From assembly GCA_030528025.1 (NCBI GenBank), contig JAUMZP010000001.1, positions 469,174 to 533,173 of the forward strand: 64,000 nt of DNA, given 5' to 3'. A model generated the notes under the pieces. The model ran no database searches and was not told the origin of the DNA. It saw nothing but the letters and a program-made list of their open reading frames with translations. The position numbers were made by a program, and so were the translations under genes. Each line of letters starts with the position of its first letter. Positions within the stretch are counted from its first letter, which is position 1. Below are positions 53,405-62,727 of this stretch, one piece after another. Origin of the DNA: Candidatus Saccharimonadota bacterium. Its GTDB lineage: Bacteria; Patescibacteriota; Saccharimonadia; Saccharimonadales; Saccharimonadaceae.

Positions 53405-54757
53405 TCAATCATGTCGCCTGTCGAGGCTCATAAAGCGCAGTCGCTCGGGGTGGAAGTAGAGTTGGATCTTGCCCACTGGGCCATTGCGGTGCTTGGCGAT
53501 AATAAGATCAGTGATATTTTGGAACTCAGGATTGTCTGGCTCGTAGTAGCCTGGTCGGTAAATAAAGGAGACAATATCGGCGTCTTGCTCAATCGATCCC
53601 GACTCACGCAGGTCGGCCAATTGTGGCACCGGTGGCGTGCGCGACTCCACCGAGCGGCTTAGCTGGCTTAGGGCAATGACCGGTACATTAAGCTCGCGGG
53701 CAATCAGCTTGAGCCCGCGCGATATCTCACTCACCTCTTGAACACGATTGCCATTGTGGTTGCCATTGGCCTGCATCAGCTGCAAGTAGTCGACGATCAC
53801 CAGCCCAAGCTGCTGGTCGTGCATGGCGCGCCGTGCCTTGGTGCGCATCTCGAGGACGCTCAGGCCTGGCGTATCATCGATGAAGATTGGCGCTTCGGCC
53901 ATCTCACCCATTGCCTCGGAGAGCTTAGCCCAGTCATCATCACTGAGGTTACCGGTGCGGATATTCCAGCTATCCACACCACTGGCATCAGCGAGCATGC
54001 GGTCGGTGAGCTGTTCCTTGCTCATCTCGAGTGAAAAGAAGAGAACGGGCTTTTTCTCGATCGTTGCGACATTGTAGGCGAGGTTTGTCACCAGTGTCGT
54101 CTTACCCATGGCGGGGCGAGCTGCAATAATAATAAGGTCGGAGCGCTGCAGGCCAGCCGTCATCGTGTCGAGGTCGCGGTACCCCGTGCGAATGCCACGC
54201 AGCTGTCCTTTGTTGCGGTGCAGCTCTTCAATGCGGTCGAAGCTATCGGTGAGAATACTCTCTAGGCTCACGAGGTCTTGCTTGAGTGACTGGTCAGACA
54301 CACTAAAGAGCTCTGCCTCGGCCTTTTCGAGCAGCTCTTGGGTGGTGGTGTTTTCGTCGAAGCCAAGTTGGCTAATATCGGCACTGGCTTTAATGAGCCG
54401 TCGCCGCACTGCTTTTTGGGCAACAATCTCGGCATAGCTACTGGCGTGAGCTGCGGTAGGGACGTAGTTGGTTAGCTCGGTCAGATAGGCCGAGCCGCCT
54501 ACCTCGGCAAGCTGATCTTTCTTTTGCAATTCATTCGTCAGCGTGAGGAGGTCGACTGGCTTATGCCGCTCATAAAGACGCATCATTGCTCCAAAGATCA
54601 TCGCGTGACGCTTATCATAAAAGTCTTCTGCGCCGACGTACTCGCTGGCATCGGCCAAGACTTCTTCGTCGATAAGTACCGCACCAAGCAAACTCATCTC
54701 AGCATCGAGACTTTGTGGTGGTACTTTGCCTTTTGGTTGAGGTGATTGGTCAGCCAT
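53405..54757 (-). CDS. dnaB: Replicative DNA helicase DnaB
   Basis: A 450-residue hexameric helicase. N-terminal domain with PPQSLDAEMSLLGA, RecA-like domain with Walker A ARPAMGKTTL near 210, VIVDYLQLM (Walker B) and LSRSVESR. Its ATG overlaps the end of dnaX by 8 bases, so it is translationally coupled to the clamp-loader gene, a meaningful replication pair. Confidence 0.97.
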   Translation of the reverse strand: MADQSPQPKGKVPPQSLDAEMSLLGAVLIDEEVLADASEYVGAEDFYDKRHAMIFGAMMRLYERHKPVDLLTLTNELQKKDQLAEVGGSAYLTELTNYVPTAAHASSYAEIVAQKAVRRRLIKASADISQLGFDENTTTQELLEKAEAELFSVSDQSLKQDLVSLESILTDSFDRIEELHRNKGQLRGIRTGYRDLDTMTAGLQRSDLIIIAARPAMGKTTLVTNLAYNVATIEKKPVLFFSLEMSKEQLTDRMLADASGVDSWNIRTGNLSDDDWAKLSEAMGEMAEAPIFIDDTPGLSVLEMRTKARRAMHDQQLGLVIVDYLQLMQANGNHNGNRVQEVSEISRGLKLIARELNVPVIALSQLSRSVESRTPPVPQLADLRESGSIEQDADIVSFIYRPGYYEPDNPEFQNITDLIIAKHRNGPVGKIQLYFHPERLRFMSLDRRHD

Positions 54758-56246
54758 CGATAGTAATTTCTTCTCCTCCCCCCATCATAGCAAGAATGGT
54801 GGCTTTTTGGCGATCTTTGGGCGGCTTACTGGTAGCTAATATGGCAATCTCTGCAGTAATGCCAAGGCGATTTAGTGCTGCGCTGAGTGTGGGGAGGGTG
54901 CGATCGATCTGCATTTTGGCAAATTTTTTGCCAGCGTAGATCGTTAGCGTCTGGCCGTCAAACGCGTGCCCTGCCTTGGTGAGGTACGTGCGCGCTCCGA
55001 CTGCTCCAACCGCATCGAGAAACTGCTCCCATGGGAAGTCGATCGGTGTGGAACTTGCTGCGGACGTTTTGTCATTCGCTGAAGAAACGCTTGGTTGCTT
55101 GAGATCAGCAGCGGAAGCACTTGGAGTACCAGACTGACCAGCTGATGCCGCCGCACCATTTGTCCCCTGACAGTGAGGGTCTGAAGAAGGAGCTACAGGA
55201 GGTGTTTGCGGTGATGGTGCAGCTGGTGAGTGGGTATATGGCGCAACTGGCTCACTAACGGTAGCGGGTGATGGCTGACGATGGGGCGCAGGCGCTGTGA
55301 CTGATGGCGCTGTCCGGCTTGCAAGAGCGGTAAGCAGCGCAATGCGCGGCCAACCGGCCCGCGGTACAGCCAGTAGTTTATCGAGTAATGGCAACAGTGC
55401 TGCGTCCTCTACAACGCGCTGGCGCGCGATACCAAGTAGCTGCTCGGCAAGAAGCTCAGCCGGTGTGCCAGCTGCCTCAGCCTCGTCAATCAGCTGGGCG
55501 GCGCGACCAATATCTGCCGTAGCATAAGCAGCCAGCAGCCCCTCTACTAGCTCATCCTGCGCAAGACCCAGCACCTCTGCGACCATCGCGCGGTCGATTG
55601 TCTCATCACTCAGTGAGCGCAGTTGGTCGAGCAAACTAATGCTATCTCGGAAGCTCCCCTTCCCTTGCTCAGCAATCAGCTCGAGCGCATCGGGTGTAAT
55701 GGCAATCTTCTCCTGCTCAGCAATAAACGCCAAATGCTTGGCTGCATCACACGGACTAATTGCTCGGAAATTGAAGCGCTGTACCCGGCTCAAGATCGTC
55801 GCGGGGAGCTTGTCGGCGTCGGTCGTCGCAAGAATGAAGACGACGTGCTCGGGTGGCTCTTCTAGCGTCTTGAGCAAGGCGTTAAAGGCCGACTTGCTGA
55901 GCATATGAACTTCATCGATAATGTAGATCTTTTTTGGACTGCTGGTTGGTGCAATTTGCACCTTGTCGCGCAAATCACGGATATCCTCCACAGAGTTATT
56001 GCTCGCTGCGTCGATCTCGATGATGTCGAGATGGGTCGACTCGTCGGTGTATGGCAGGCCGTTGATTTCATGAGCCAAGATACGCGCGATCGATGTCTTA
56101 CCTACTCCACGTGGCCCCGTCAGGAGATAGGCATGGGCAATATGCCCACGAGCAATTGCCCGCTGCAAAATCCGCGTGATATGCGACTGCCCCACAATCT
56201 CATCAAGCGACCGACTCCGATACGTCCGATATAGTGCTCTGCTCAT
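54750..56246 (-). CDS. dnaX: DNA polymerase III subunit gamma/tau without zinc module
   Basis: A 498-residue clamp-loader ATPase. Walker A TGPRGVGKTSIA near 43, IDEVHMLSKSAFNALLKTLEEPP (Walker B and sensor region, cited in part), and the sensor LATTDADKLPATI. The four-Cys zinc module normally between Walker A and the DIIEIDAAS stretch is absent; HEINGLPYTDEST runs straight into it. The region 340-430 is Pro/Ala/Ser-rich. TATAAT ends 7 bases before the ATG (leaderless). dnaB overlaps its end. Confidence 0.95.
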   Translation of the reverse strand: MSRALYRTYRSRSLDEIVGQSHITRILQRAIARGHIAHAYLLTGPRGVGKTSIARILAHEINGLPYTDESTHLDIIEIDAASNNSVEDIRDLRDKVQIAPTSSPKKIYIIDEVHMLSKSAFNALLKTLEEPPEHVVFILATTDADKLPATILSRVQRFNFRAISPCDAAKHLAFIAEQEKIAITPDALELIAEQGKGSFRDSISLLDQLRSLSDETIDRAMVAEVLGLAQDELVEGLLAAYATADIGRAAQLIDEAEAAGTPAELLAEQLLGIARQRVVEDAALLPLLDKLLAVPRAGWPRIALLTALASRTAPSVTAPAPHRQPSPATVSEPVAPYTHSPAAPSPQTPPVAPSSDPHCQGTNGAAASAGQSGTPSASAADLKQPSVSSANDKTSAASSTPIDFPWEQFLDAVGAVGARTYLTKAGHAFDGQTLTIYAGKKFAKMQIDRTLPTLSAALNRLGITAEIAILATSKPPKDRQKATILAMMGGGEEITIDG

Positions 56247-56412
56247 TTGCTATATTATACCGCAGAATGGATAGAGATGCGATCGAAATACAGAAGGAGT
56301 AATTACGCCGTATAGAAGCTAAACAGTTGTGAAATGCCTGCCGAGAAAATCAAAAACCTAAACACGAGCAAGAGAGCTCTTTATTATATAAAAGCTATCG
56401 ATAGCTGTAACT

Positions 56413-56928
56413 TTATAACGGTGCTTCCACAGCTGCCCACGTTGCGTCGGGTTTGTCTTCAGGGATAATGACAGTGACCTGATGACCAATCTCAATCCGG
56501 AAGAATGTCACACTTGCCAGCAGGATCCGGTATTCTCTCCCCTGTGCCTCCACGTAGTATGCGCCATCGTGTTGGGTGAGTGTGCCGATAATCTGTTTGC
56601 GCTCCACTCGCTTGATTTGCTTGTAGATAAAGCCGCCATCGTCGGCAATTGTCAGCTTGAGCTTGTCCCCCTCAACAAGCTTAGACTTACTGGCGTAATT
56701 GGCTGGCACAGGATAATTCTTACCGTCGGCATCGACCATCACTTGCCCGTCAAAGATTCCTTCGACTATTTTGCCCGACACTTCTTCGCGACTATTGCTT
56801 GGCACGACAACTTCGCCATCGTCACCAATAATACTCATCAATAATTCTTTTGCAGCGGCCAGGTTTGTTTCTGCCTCTTGAATCAGCGATCGTAATCGCT
56901 TCACCTGTTTCTCTGGTAGTTCAGACAT
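56413..56928 (-). CDS. Conserved-looking hypothetical protein, 171 residues
   Basis: A short coiled coil (SELPEKQVKRLRSLIQEAE and on to about 35) followed by two beta-rich modules (about 55-110 and 115-170) with GKNYPVPANYASKSKLVEGD and ERKQIIGTL. It looks like a small beta-barrel protein with possible RNA or ribosome links, but I cannot name a family. ATG 56928 is used; a TTG 13 codons upstream is also open, and a TATAAT box lies near 56971. Confidence 0.62.
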   Translation of the reverse strand: MSELPEKQVKRLRSLIQEAETNLAAAKELLMSIIGDDGEVVVPSNSREEVSGKIVEGIFDGQVMVDADGKNYPVPANYASKSKLVEGDKLKLTIADDGGFIYKQIKRVERKQIIGTLTQHDGAYYVEAQGREYRILLASVTFFRIEIGHQVTVIIPEDKPDATWAAVEAPL

Positions 56929-57153
56929 ATTTTCTCGCAATTCCTTGTCTGTTTTCTTAGTTATCAACCCATTATATAGCGATGGGGTGGGGCCTTGTCA
57001 AGGCGCTTGGTAGTTATCCACAGCAATAACAGGGGTAGCCAATAGTTCGTTGTAAAAATGGTACGATGCTTAGAGCGCTACGCACATGGAGTGACGCACA
57101 GCAATCCGGAGCAGTGAGCTCAACAGATTGCTGTGCGTGGGCACCTCCTTTCG

Positions 57154-57522
57154 TTATCGGCTGCTAATCTCTGACGGGAAACCGCGGAGCTTATCATAGC
57201 TGCAGACGGTTTTCTTGAGCAACTGGTCGATGTGAACGTTGCAGAATATTGCTACATGAGAGAGAGTAATTCCCAGTAGTCCAACGATCGACCAGCAGAT
57301 CGTCCCAGCGATACTAATATGCAAGTTATAGCACACAGTAGCGATGAGACCTACTATCTCGATTATGTAGCCAGAAAAGACTGCCTGGCAGAGGCGTATA
57401 ATCGCTCTGTTTTTATCTAGCGCCTTCAGTCGCAACTCCCTACTAGCAATGACTAGCAGAAAATACCACGGCAATGGCCCAATAATCAGCAGAATGATGG
57501 CAGTGACAGTCATGCTACTCAT
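57154..57522 (-). CDS. Small membrane protein, 122 residues
   Basis: Three hydrophobic helices (about 5-24, 45-68 and 75-95). AAGGGAG precedes ATG 57522. The transcript starts near 57572 with a hairpin (57549-57572) at its very 5' end. Promoter class and 5' hairpin are shared with the 96-aa membrane protein at 4896. Downstream, an 11-bp inverted repeat (about 57099-57133) follows without a clear U-run. Confidence 0.62.
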   Translation of the reverse strand: MSSMTVTAIILLIIGPLPWYFLLVIASRELRLKALDKNRAIIRLCQAVFSGYIIEIVGLIATVCYNLHISIAGTICWSIVGLLGITLSHVAIFCNVHIDQLLKKTVCSYDKLRGFPSEISSR

Positions 57523-57578
57523 GACATTCTCCCTTCCTCGGAGATGCAAACCCTCTGCGGTCGCAAAGGGTTAATATA

Positions 57579-57607
57579 GATATATCAATACACGGAGGAC
57601 TTGTCAA
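57579..57607 (-). promoter_or_regulatory. Promoter of the shared family, driving the 122-aa membrane protein
   Basis: TTGACA (57602-57607), 17-base spacer ending in GTGTATTGA and TATATC (57579-57584). Confidence 0.7.
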
Positions 57608-57683
57608 ATTTTCGTAAATTAGCTACCTCGCACTACGTTTTAGCTCTAACCCTTTTGTACTGATTCCATTCTGAACCCTAACC

Positions 57684-57706
57684 AAAAACACACCCAAGCG
57701 GGTGTG
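57684..57706 (-). terminator. Intrinsic terminator after rplL
   Basis: A 7-bp stem (57689-57695 with 57700-57706), 4-base loop, five U on the minus strand. Confidence 0.85.
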
Positions 57707-57736
57707 CTGATGGTATCAATACGGTCGGTAGGGTGA

Positions 57737-58111
57737 TTACGCCAGTTCGACGGTAGCGCCAGCCTCTTCCAAGGTCTTCTTGGCAGCTTCAGCGTCGTCT
57801 TTGCTGACCTTTTCTTTGATTGGGCTTGGTGCGTTGTCGACCAAAGCTTTTGCCTCACCTAGGCCAAGGCCAGTGAGTTCCTTAACAGCCTTGATGACGG
57901 CAACCTTTTGGCCACCAACTTCTTTGAGGGTGACGGTGAATTCGGTCTGCTCGTCTTCAGCAGCACCAGCGTCGGCGGCTGGACCAGCGACAGCAACTGC
58001 AGCAGCGGCTGGCTCAATGCCGTATTCGTCCTTAAGGACATTTTTGAGTTCGTTGACTTCCAGAACGGTCAAAGCAACCAGTTCTTCGGCCAGTTTTTTC
58101 ACATCTGCCAT
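57737..58111 (-). CDS. rplL: 50S ribosomal protein L7/L12
   Basis: A 124-residue stalk protein. The N-terminal dimer region, an Ala-rich hinge ([17 protein letters not shown]) and the C-terminal domain [36 protein letters not shown] (cited in part as [13 protein letters not shown]) are complete. GAAAGGA precedes the ATG. It follows rplJ by 88 bases. Confidence 0.97.
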   Translation of the reverse strand: MADVKKLAEELVALTVLEVNELKNVLKDEYGIEPAAAAVAVAGPAADAGAAEDEQTEFTVTLKEVGGQKVAVIKAVKELTGLGLGEAKALVDNAPSPIKEKVSKDDAEAAKKTLEEAGATVELA

Positions 58112-58198
58112 GATGGATTCCTTTCGATAATGTGCGGTAAGATTATCGCACGAATTATTGTCTGCATAGTGCAAACGTTAGTACAATGCTGCGCTTGG

Positions 58199-58726
58199 TT
58201 ACGCAGCTGCTTTGGCGTCTTCGATGCCATCGAGCAACGCATGAAGGTTGCCCGAAAGTGCGTTGGTAGTGTCGTGTACTGGCGAGAGCAGCTGTGCCAC
58301 CACTTCGGCTACCAGCTGGTTCTTGCTTGGCAAGCCAGCCAGTGCAGTGACATCGGCTGTGTTGAGAGCTTCACCTTCGCCACTAAAGCCAGCAACCAAC
58401 TGAACTGTTGGATGTGTCTTAGCAAACTCGTGTAACACCTTCGCTGCCATCACCTCGTCATCTGGCGAAATTGCGTAGAGCAACTGCCCAGCCAGGGCCG
58501 AAGTGTCGGTATCTTTGTAGGTGCCATGCTGCGCAAAGGCAACACGCACGAGACGGTTCTTCACCACCTTAATGACAACACCAGCTTCGCGAGCCTCGCG
58601 GCGCAACGCCTGCAGATCTGCCACACTTGTCCCTTGGTAGGTCGCAACGGCAGTGCCCTTTGCTTCTGCGAGAAGCTCGCTCATTTCAGCCACCAAAGCT
58701 TGTTTTTTATCTTTGGAAATTGCCAT
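58199..58726 (-). CDS. rplJ: 50S ribosomal protein L10
   Basis: A 175-residue stalk base protein. It starts MAISKDKKQALVAEMSELLAEAKG (cited in part), with the L10-typical TYQGTSVADLQALRREAREAG stretch and a C-terminal helix for L7/L12 binding. The ATG at 58726 is preceded by AAAGGA; longer upstream frames are rejected because they cover the leader RNA. Confidence 0.96.
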   Translation of the reverse strand: MAISKDKKQALVAEMSELLAEAKGTAVATYQGTSVADLQALRREAREAGVVIKVVKNRLVRVAFAQHGTYKDTDTSALAGQLLYAISPDDEVMAAKVLHEFAKTHPTVQLVAGFSGEGEALNTADVTALAGLPSKNQLVAEVVAQLLSPVHDTTNALSGNLHALLDGIEDAKAAA

Positions 58727-58739
58727 AAGATAAAATCCT

Positions 58740-58995
58740 TTCTTTGGAGTTGTAATACCTATGCACACCGAAAAGGAGTGCAGTATTACTGGTTTGTTGT
58801 TGTATCCGACCGCATTGTTAACGTCCGACATATGCCGCAAAAAAATCGCCTCTGCACGATTGCAAAGACGAGTCTCGAGTTTCGTACTAAACGCTAGCGC
58901 AAGAGGCTAAAGCGTATCCGAAATTCCCTCGGTAGCATACTTATCGGCTGCTTTGTCGTGCATAACAGCCCGCTACGGTCTTTGGCAATGTCTGG
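58740..58995 (-). promoter_or_regulatory. L10-type leader with internal attenuator
   Basis: A leader of about 255 bases before rplJ. The 5' part folds with GTAGC...GCTAC and GGCTG/CAGCC arms around 58930-58980, as expected for an L10(L12)4-binding leader. An intrinsic terminator (stem across 58846-58871, seven U at 58839-58845) lies in the middle, followed by a second hairpin near 58750-58790. This fits autoregulation of rplJ-rplL by early termination, as in Firmicutes; the role is inferred. Confidence 0.65.
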
Positions 58996-59000
58996 GAGAG

Positions 59001-59030
59001 ATTATAGCAGATGGTGGTAGGTTGATGCAA
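59001..59030 (-). promoter_or_regulatory. Promoter of rplJ-rplL
   Basis: TTGCAT (59025-59030), 18 bases, TATAAT (59001-59006). Confidence 0.6.
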
Positions 59031-59085
59031 GGCGTGGAAAACTATAACTATTTGTGTCAGCATGTAAACAGAGTAAAGAAGTAGC

Positions 59086-61266
59086 TTAGCTGTGCAGTTG
59101 TGCTTGGGTAAGCATCGCGTCGATTTTGCGGTTCGTATTGTTAATGCGGCTTCGGCTTGGCTGGTGCAATGTTGTTTTGCCAAAATCTTGCTTACGCCTG
59201 TTGAGCTCACTCATGCGCGTGAGCTGCTCTTCTGTTGGCTGGAACTGGTAGCCAAGCTGCTTGCCGAGTTTATATAAGATATGCGCTGCGACACCATGGC
59301 GTGCTGCTTTGCGGTCCTCCTTGGTGAGAATCTGGACTTCAAAGGGTAAAATGCCTGAGGCTTCATCCTCGTAAAGGCCTGTCATCTTAGCAACGCGAAA
59401 ACCTTTCTTGTTATCTTCCTTAAAATCAATATACTCTTCAGCATGAGTACCCGGATACCGAGCCTCAAATGCAGCCTTAATATCCTTGATGAATTGAGTG
59501 TCTCCCTCTACCTTGAGTATCTTGTCTCGGCCTGGTGCAGCATATGGGGTAATAGTGTAGTTATCATCCTCATTGGTTGAAGTTTTGTTATTTTGCGCAG
59601 TTTTATCTTGTGACGGCGTAACAATATTGTTATTGTTGATCATATCCAAGAATACATCAAGTAGTTCATCGCGATCCTCTGTAATGAACGTAATGCCATC
59701 GATATCGAACGGCACTTCGAGTGAGCTATCTTTTTCTGGTGGAGATAGTGAGCGAAGTGTTTGTGGTGTGATATCACTAAATTGTTCACAGAGCTCGTCG
59801 ATGTATTGAGTCTTCAAATCGTCCAAAATCTTTATCGTTTTTGCATCATATGCCTGCAAGGCTTCGTATGATATGAATTCTCGCCCATCCTGGCGTTCTT
59901 TCTCTTTAGCTTTTACACTATTCATCTTGTCATCATACGCTTGCAGTATGTCTGGTGAGATAGAGGCGCGGATTTTTTGATATTCTTCTCTCTTTTGTTT
60001 CTCTGCTTTTTTTGCTCCTTCTGCAAGCTTACGTGCGAGAGAGCCAACAGACTTGAGCCGCCATACGGCTCGGAGCTCAGTGTGCCACTTATAACTGCAG
60101 TTACCATTCCCCACGACAATATTATGGTTCGATTCTTGGCCAAGGACAAGCTTGCTGTCACTTCCGCTTTTGTCCGTTTTGCCAATCATACGCGCGAGAA
60201 TTTTTTCTGTAATGTTGCAATAGTTTTGGTTGCGCTCTTCGGCAGTGATGACTTGGTCTGGGCTATCGATATCCGTAGCGCCTAATACACCAAACTCCGA
60301 CAGTATACGCTCAGCAAGGTCCACAAAATGCCCTTGACCAGTGTTACGCAGCTGCAGACATATTACTTTGCTTCGCAATGCCATTGCCAGTCCATCAAAA
60401 CCAATAATCTCGCATAGTGGTGCAAGGAGTGCTTCGCTCTTGTATGCTAGCTCATAGGCCTCTGACGTATTATAGCGAGTATTATTAAGCTTATTGAGCG
60501 TATTAACAGACTCCATGAAAATTGTCGAAAGCCCGACACTATCCCCTGCATCCAAAAGGTCATCTAGATCGAGCATATTCATTGGCCGCTGCCACAGCTC
60601 TTTCATGAGGGTCTCTGCCTGCATACGATCACGTGTTGCAGTCTCGAGACGTTGGTTTTGCTTTTGCTCATCTGTAAGATATTGATTCTCTGCAGAATTT
60701 TGAGTGTAGAGAGAGTCGACTCTTCCTTTTGATTTCTCGAGTTTGCGAACTTTTGTAATGGCCGCGTAGAGAGATTCTTGGCTTTGGACGTCAGGATCTG
60801 CTGGTATTTTTTCTTTATTAAGGAATCTACTCCAGAAGCTCGATAGTTGGCCTGTATCCTGCATCATAGAAACAATGTTGCTAAACTTTTTGTATGCCTC
60901 CACTTCACCCTCTTTTTTATGATCTGTGAGCATTTTTTGGCGGAGGCTAGCAAGATTCTCTGTTTCAAGCAACTCATCACGATTGCCTGCTGCACAGAGT
61001 AAATATACAGTATAAGCACTGTGGTTGCTATATTTTGCAAATAACTCCCCAGCGAAGTCTCGCATAAGGCTGAGGCCCGACACGATTTGCTTTGTTTCAG
61101 ATTCTGGTATGTTAGTGAGATTAAGCGCTTTTTCGTATATGTCATATCGATCTTTATCAAAGCACACGTTTGTCTCGTGTGCTGCAGTGCTATTTGTTGG
61201 TCTGGCGGCCGTATGCTCTCTCGTTAGATTCAACACAGTGCATACAACTGTAGCAAAGTTATCCAA
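59086..61266 (-). CDS. Divergent RelA/SpoT-like protein
   Basis: A 726-residue protein. The N-terminal half is helical with a stretch like the hydrolase/helical region of RSH enzymes (LLAPLCEIIGFDGLAMALRSK near 275). A synthetase-like domain follows: RLKSVGSLARKLAEG near 405, IDGITFITEDRDELLDVF near 525 and PFEVQILTKEDRKAARHGVAAHILYK near 641 (cited in part as PFEVQIL and HGVAAHILYK). The last matches the EVQIRT...GxAAHxxYK signature. Long coiled insertions separate the motifs. It may make or sense (p)ppGpp, or be a degenerate relative. It starts at a TTG, so the start is uncertain. Confidence 0.55.
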   Translation of the reverse strand: MDNFATVVCTVLNLTREHTAARPTNSTAAHETNVCFDKDRYDIYEKALNLTNIPESETKQIVSGLSLMRDFAGELFAKYSNHSAYTVYLLCAAGNRDELLETENLASLRQKMLTDHKKEGEVEAYKKFSNIVSMMQDTGQLSSFWSRFLNKEKIPADPDVQSQESLYAAITKVRKLEKSKGRVDSLYTQNSAENQYLTDEQKQNQRLETATRDRMQAETLMKELWQRPMNMLDLDDLLDAGDSVGLSTIFMESVNTLNKLNNTRYNTSEAYELAYKSEALLAPLCEIIGFDGLAMALRSKVICLQLRNTGQGHFVDLAERILSEFGVLGATDIDSPDQVITAEERNQNYCNITEKILARMIGKTDKSGSDSKLVLGQESNHNIVVGNGNCSYKWHTELRAVWRLKSVGSLARKLAEGAKKAEKQKREEYQKIRASISPDILQAYDDKMNSVKAKEKERQDGREFISYEALQAYDAKTIKILDDLKTQYIDELCEQFSDITPQTLRSLSPPEKDSSLEVPFDIDGITFITEDRDELLDVFLDMINNNNIVTPSQDKTAQNNKTSTNEDDNYTITPYAAPGRDKILKVEGDTQFIKDIKAAFEARYPGTHAEEYIDFKEDNKKGFRVAKMTGLYEDEASGILPFEVQILTKEDRKAARHGVAAHILYKLGKQLGYQFQPTEEQLTRMSELNRRKQDFGKTTLHQPSRSRINNTNRKIDAMLTQAQLHS

Positions 61267-61367
61267 AAATCACAAGAGTTGACCTCTGAGGAGTGTGCTT
61301 CTATCTATTATGAAAAACAGATGGTATTTCTATGCCAAATAGCCTCTCAGGGTATTCTTCAGTAATG

Positions 61368-62033
61368 TTATGAGTTAATGATTGAGAGAATTTCACGCTG
61401 GATTTCGTGCGGCGATTTGTATACACCATCATCGCTCATACACTGAATTATAGGCACCTGATAATCTCTAGCGAGAGCACCATAACCAGCACAGACGCGT
61501 TGCTGGAAGTCTGTACCTTGTAATTCAAAGGTGTCCGGCGTAGTAAGTGCACCTCGCTGCTGGATGCGATGCATACGCTCCTGCTTATTATTAAGCATGA
61601 GGATAATGAGACAATCAGGCACAAGATAGCGCTGGCTGGTAAATAAGGCAGTAACCTGCCGGATATGCTCTTGACTCAGACCTTCGCCATACCCCTGATA
61701 GGCGAGTGTCGAGAAATAATTGCGGGACGCTAGGACAGTTTCGCCCCGCTCCAGCGCTGGTTGAATAATCTGCTGCCATAGCTCGCGCCGTGCAGTACTC
61801 AGCAGAGCAAGATTGATCTCTGGATCGCGACGGATATTGCCATTCTTGATAACGGTGCGGAGGTAGTGAGCAATCGGCGTAGTCTGGGCTGGGTCGTTGC
61901 TGCTCGGCTCCTCGACAACTGTCACTAAATGGCCGTGAGCTCGATAGTAGTTAGCAAGAAGCTCTACTTGGGTCGATTTACCAGTACCATCAATCCCCTC
62001 AATGACGATGTAGTTGCCTTGGCGCTGAGTCAT
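61368..62033 (-). CDS. tmk: Thymidylate kinase
   Basis: A 221-residue dTMP kinase. P-loop EGIDGTGKST near 13, the DR-type substrate motif as SRNYFSTLAYQGYG near 105, and a lid region with Gln/Arg. Needed for dTTP, also when thymidine nucleotides are scavenged. It lies 41 bases behind the unknown gene at 62075 and may share its transcript. Confidence 0.93.
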   Translation of the reverse strand: MTQRQGNYIVIEGIDGTGKSTQVELLANYYRAHGHLVTVVEEPSSNDPAQTTPIAHYLRTVIKNGNIRRDPEINLALLSTARRELWQQIIQPALERGETVLASRNYFSTLAYQGYGEGLSQEHIRQVTALFTSQRYLVPDCLIILMLNNKQERMHRIQQRGALTTPDTFELQGTDFQQRVCAGYGALARDYQVPIIQCMSDDGVYKSPHEIQREILSIINS

Positions 62034-62074
62034 TCACATAACCTCTTATTTTCATTGCAAAATACCCCCATTCC

Positions 62075-62584
62075 CTATATATCAATCTTTCGTAAAACAG
62101 ATTCAGACGGTATACTGCCCTTTGTAATATAATCTGTGAAGATCTGTCCAGCTTGTTCTCGGGTAAATACCTCTTCTGGATGAATACGTATCGTAAATGG
62201 TTCGCCATCGCGCTGCCAGGTGAGTGGAATGAATTGCTCTTTATCAGCCACTGGCTTTCGGGCAATCACATAGTGGATATATGGATACTGAGCTGTGTGA
62301 TTATCTGGATCTGGCACGCGCACTTCTATAGTCATGCCGGTATTCGACCCAGCACATTGCATGTAGTAGCCATCAGCCAAGCTATCCTTTGGCACATTCT
62401 TTGGATGGTCAATACCATCTGGCAAGGCCCACACGCAGATACTAAAGCAGCGGTTGCCATCAAGGACAGTTGGGTCAGCAATAGCCTGGCTCACCTTTTG
62501 TGCAACCTGCTCTGGTGTCTGTGGCTGCAAAAATCGCTCAAGATAACCAACACTACCAACGAACGAGTAGACATATCTTTTCAT
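62075..62584 (-). CDS. Hypothetical protein, 169 residues
   Basis: A soluble alpha-beta protein with the pattern FSICVWALPDG...YIHYVIARKPVADKEQFIPLTW and a C-terminal helix. No family recognised. GGAGGTG 7 bases before ATG 62584. Together with tmk it forms a probable two-gene unit. Confidence 0.62.
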   Translation of the reverse strand: MKRYVYSFVGSVGYLERFLQPQTPEQVAQKVSQAIADPTVLDGNRCFSICVWALPDGIDHPKNVPKDSLADGYYMQCAGSNTGMTIEVRVPDPDNHTAQYPYIHYVIARKPVADKEQFIPLTWQRDGEPFTIRIHPEEVFTREQAGQIFTDYITKGSIPSESVLRKIDI

Positions 62585-62670
62585 AAGCACCTCCGTTACT
62601 ATGGTGATGAATGAATAGTATGAGAGTGTCACCACTCATTCCATCATATCATGCATAGGTAGGCACATAA

Positions 62671-62705
62671 ATAATACTGCCAGCTTCCCCGACTGGCAGT
62701 ATTAT
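62671..62705 (-). terminator. Intrinsic terminator of rplA
   Basis: A 13-bp perfect stem (62671-62683 with 62693-62705), 9-base loop, U-rich tail on the minus strand. Confidence 0.8.
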
Positions 62706-62727
62706 GGCGAGTGCTATACTCTTATTA

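Noticed and set aside
58941..59210. 89-codon minus frame between rplJ and the RelA/SpoT-like gene
   Set aside because: It overlaps the end of the large gene and the rplJ promoter, and has no start signal.
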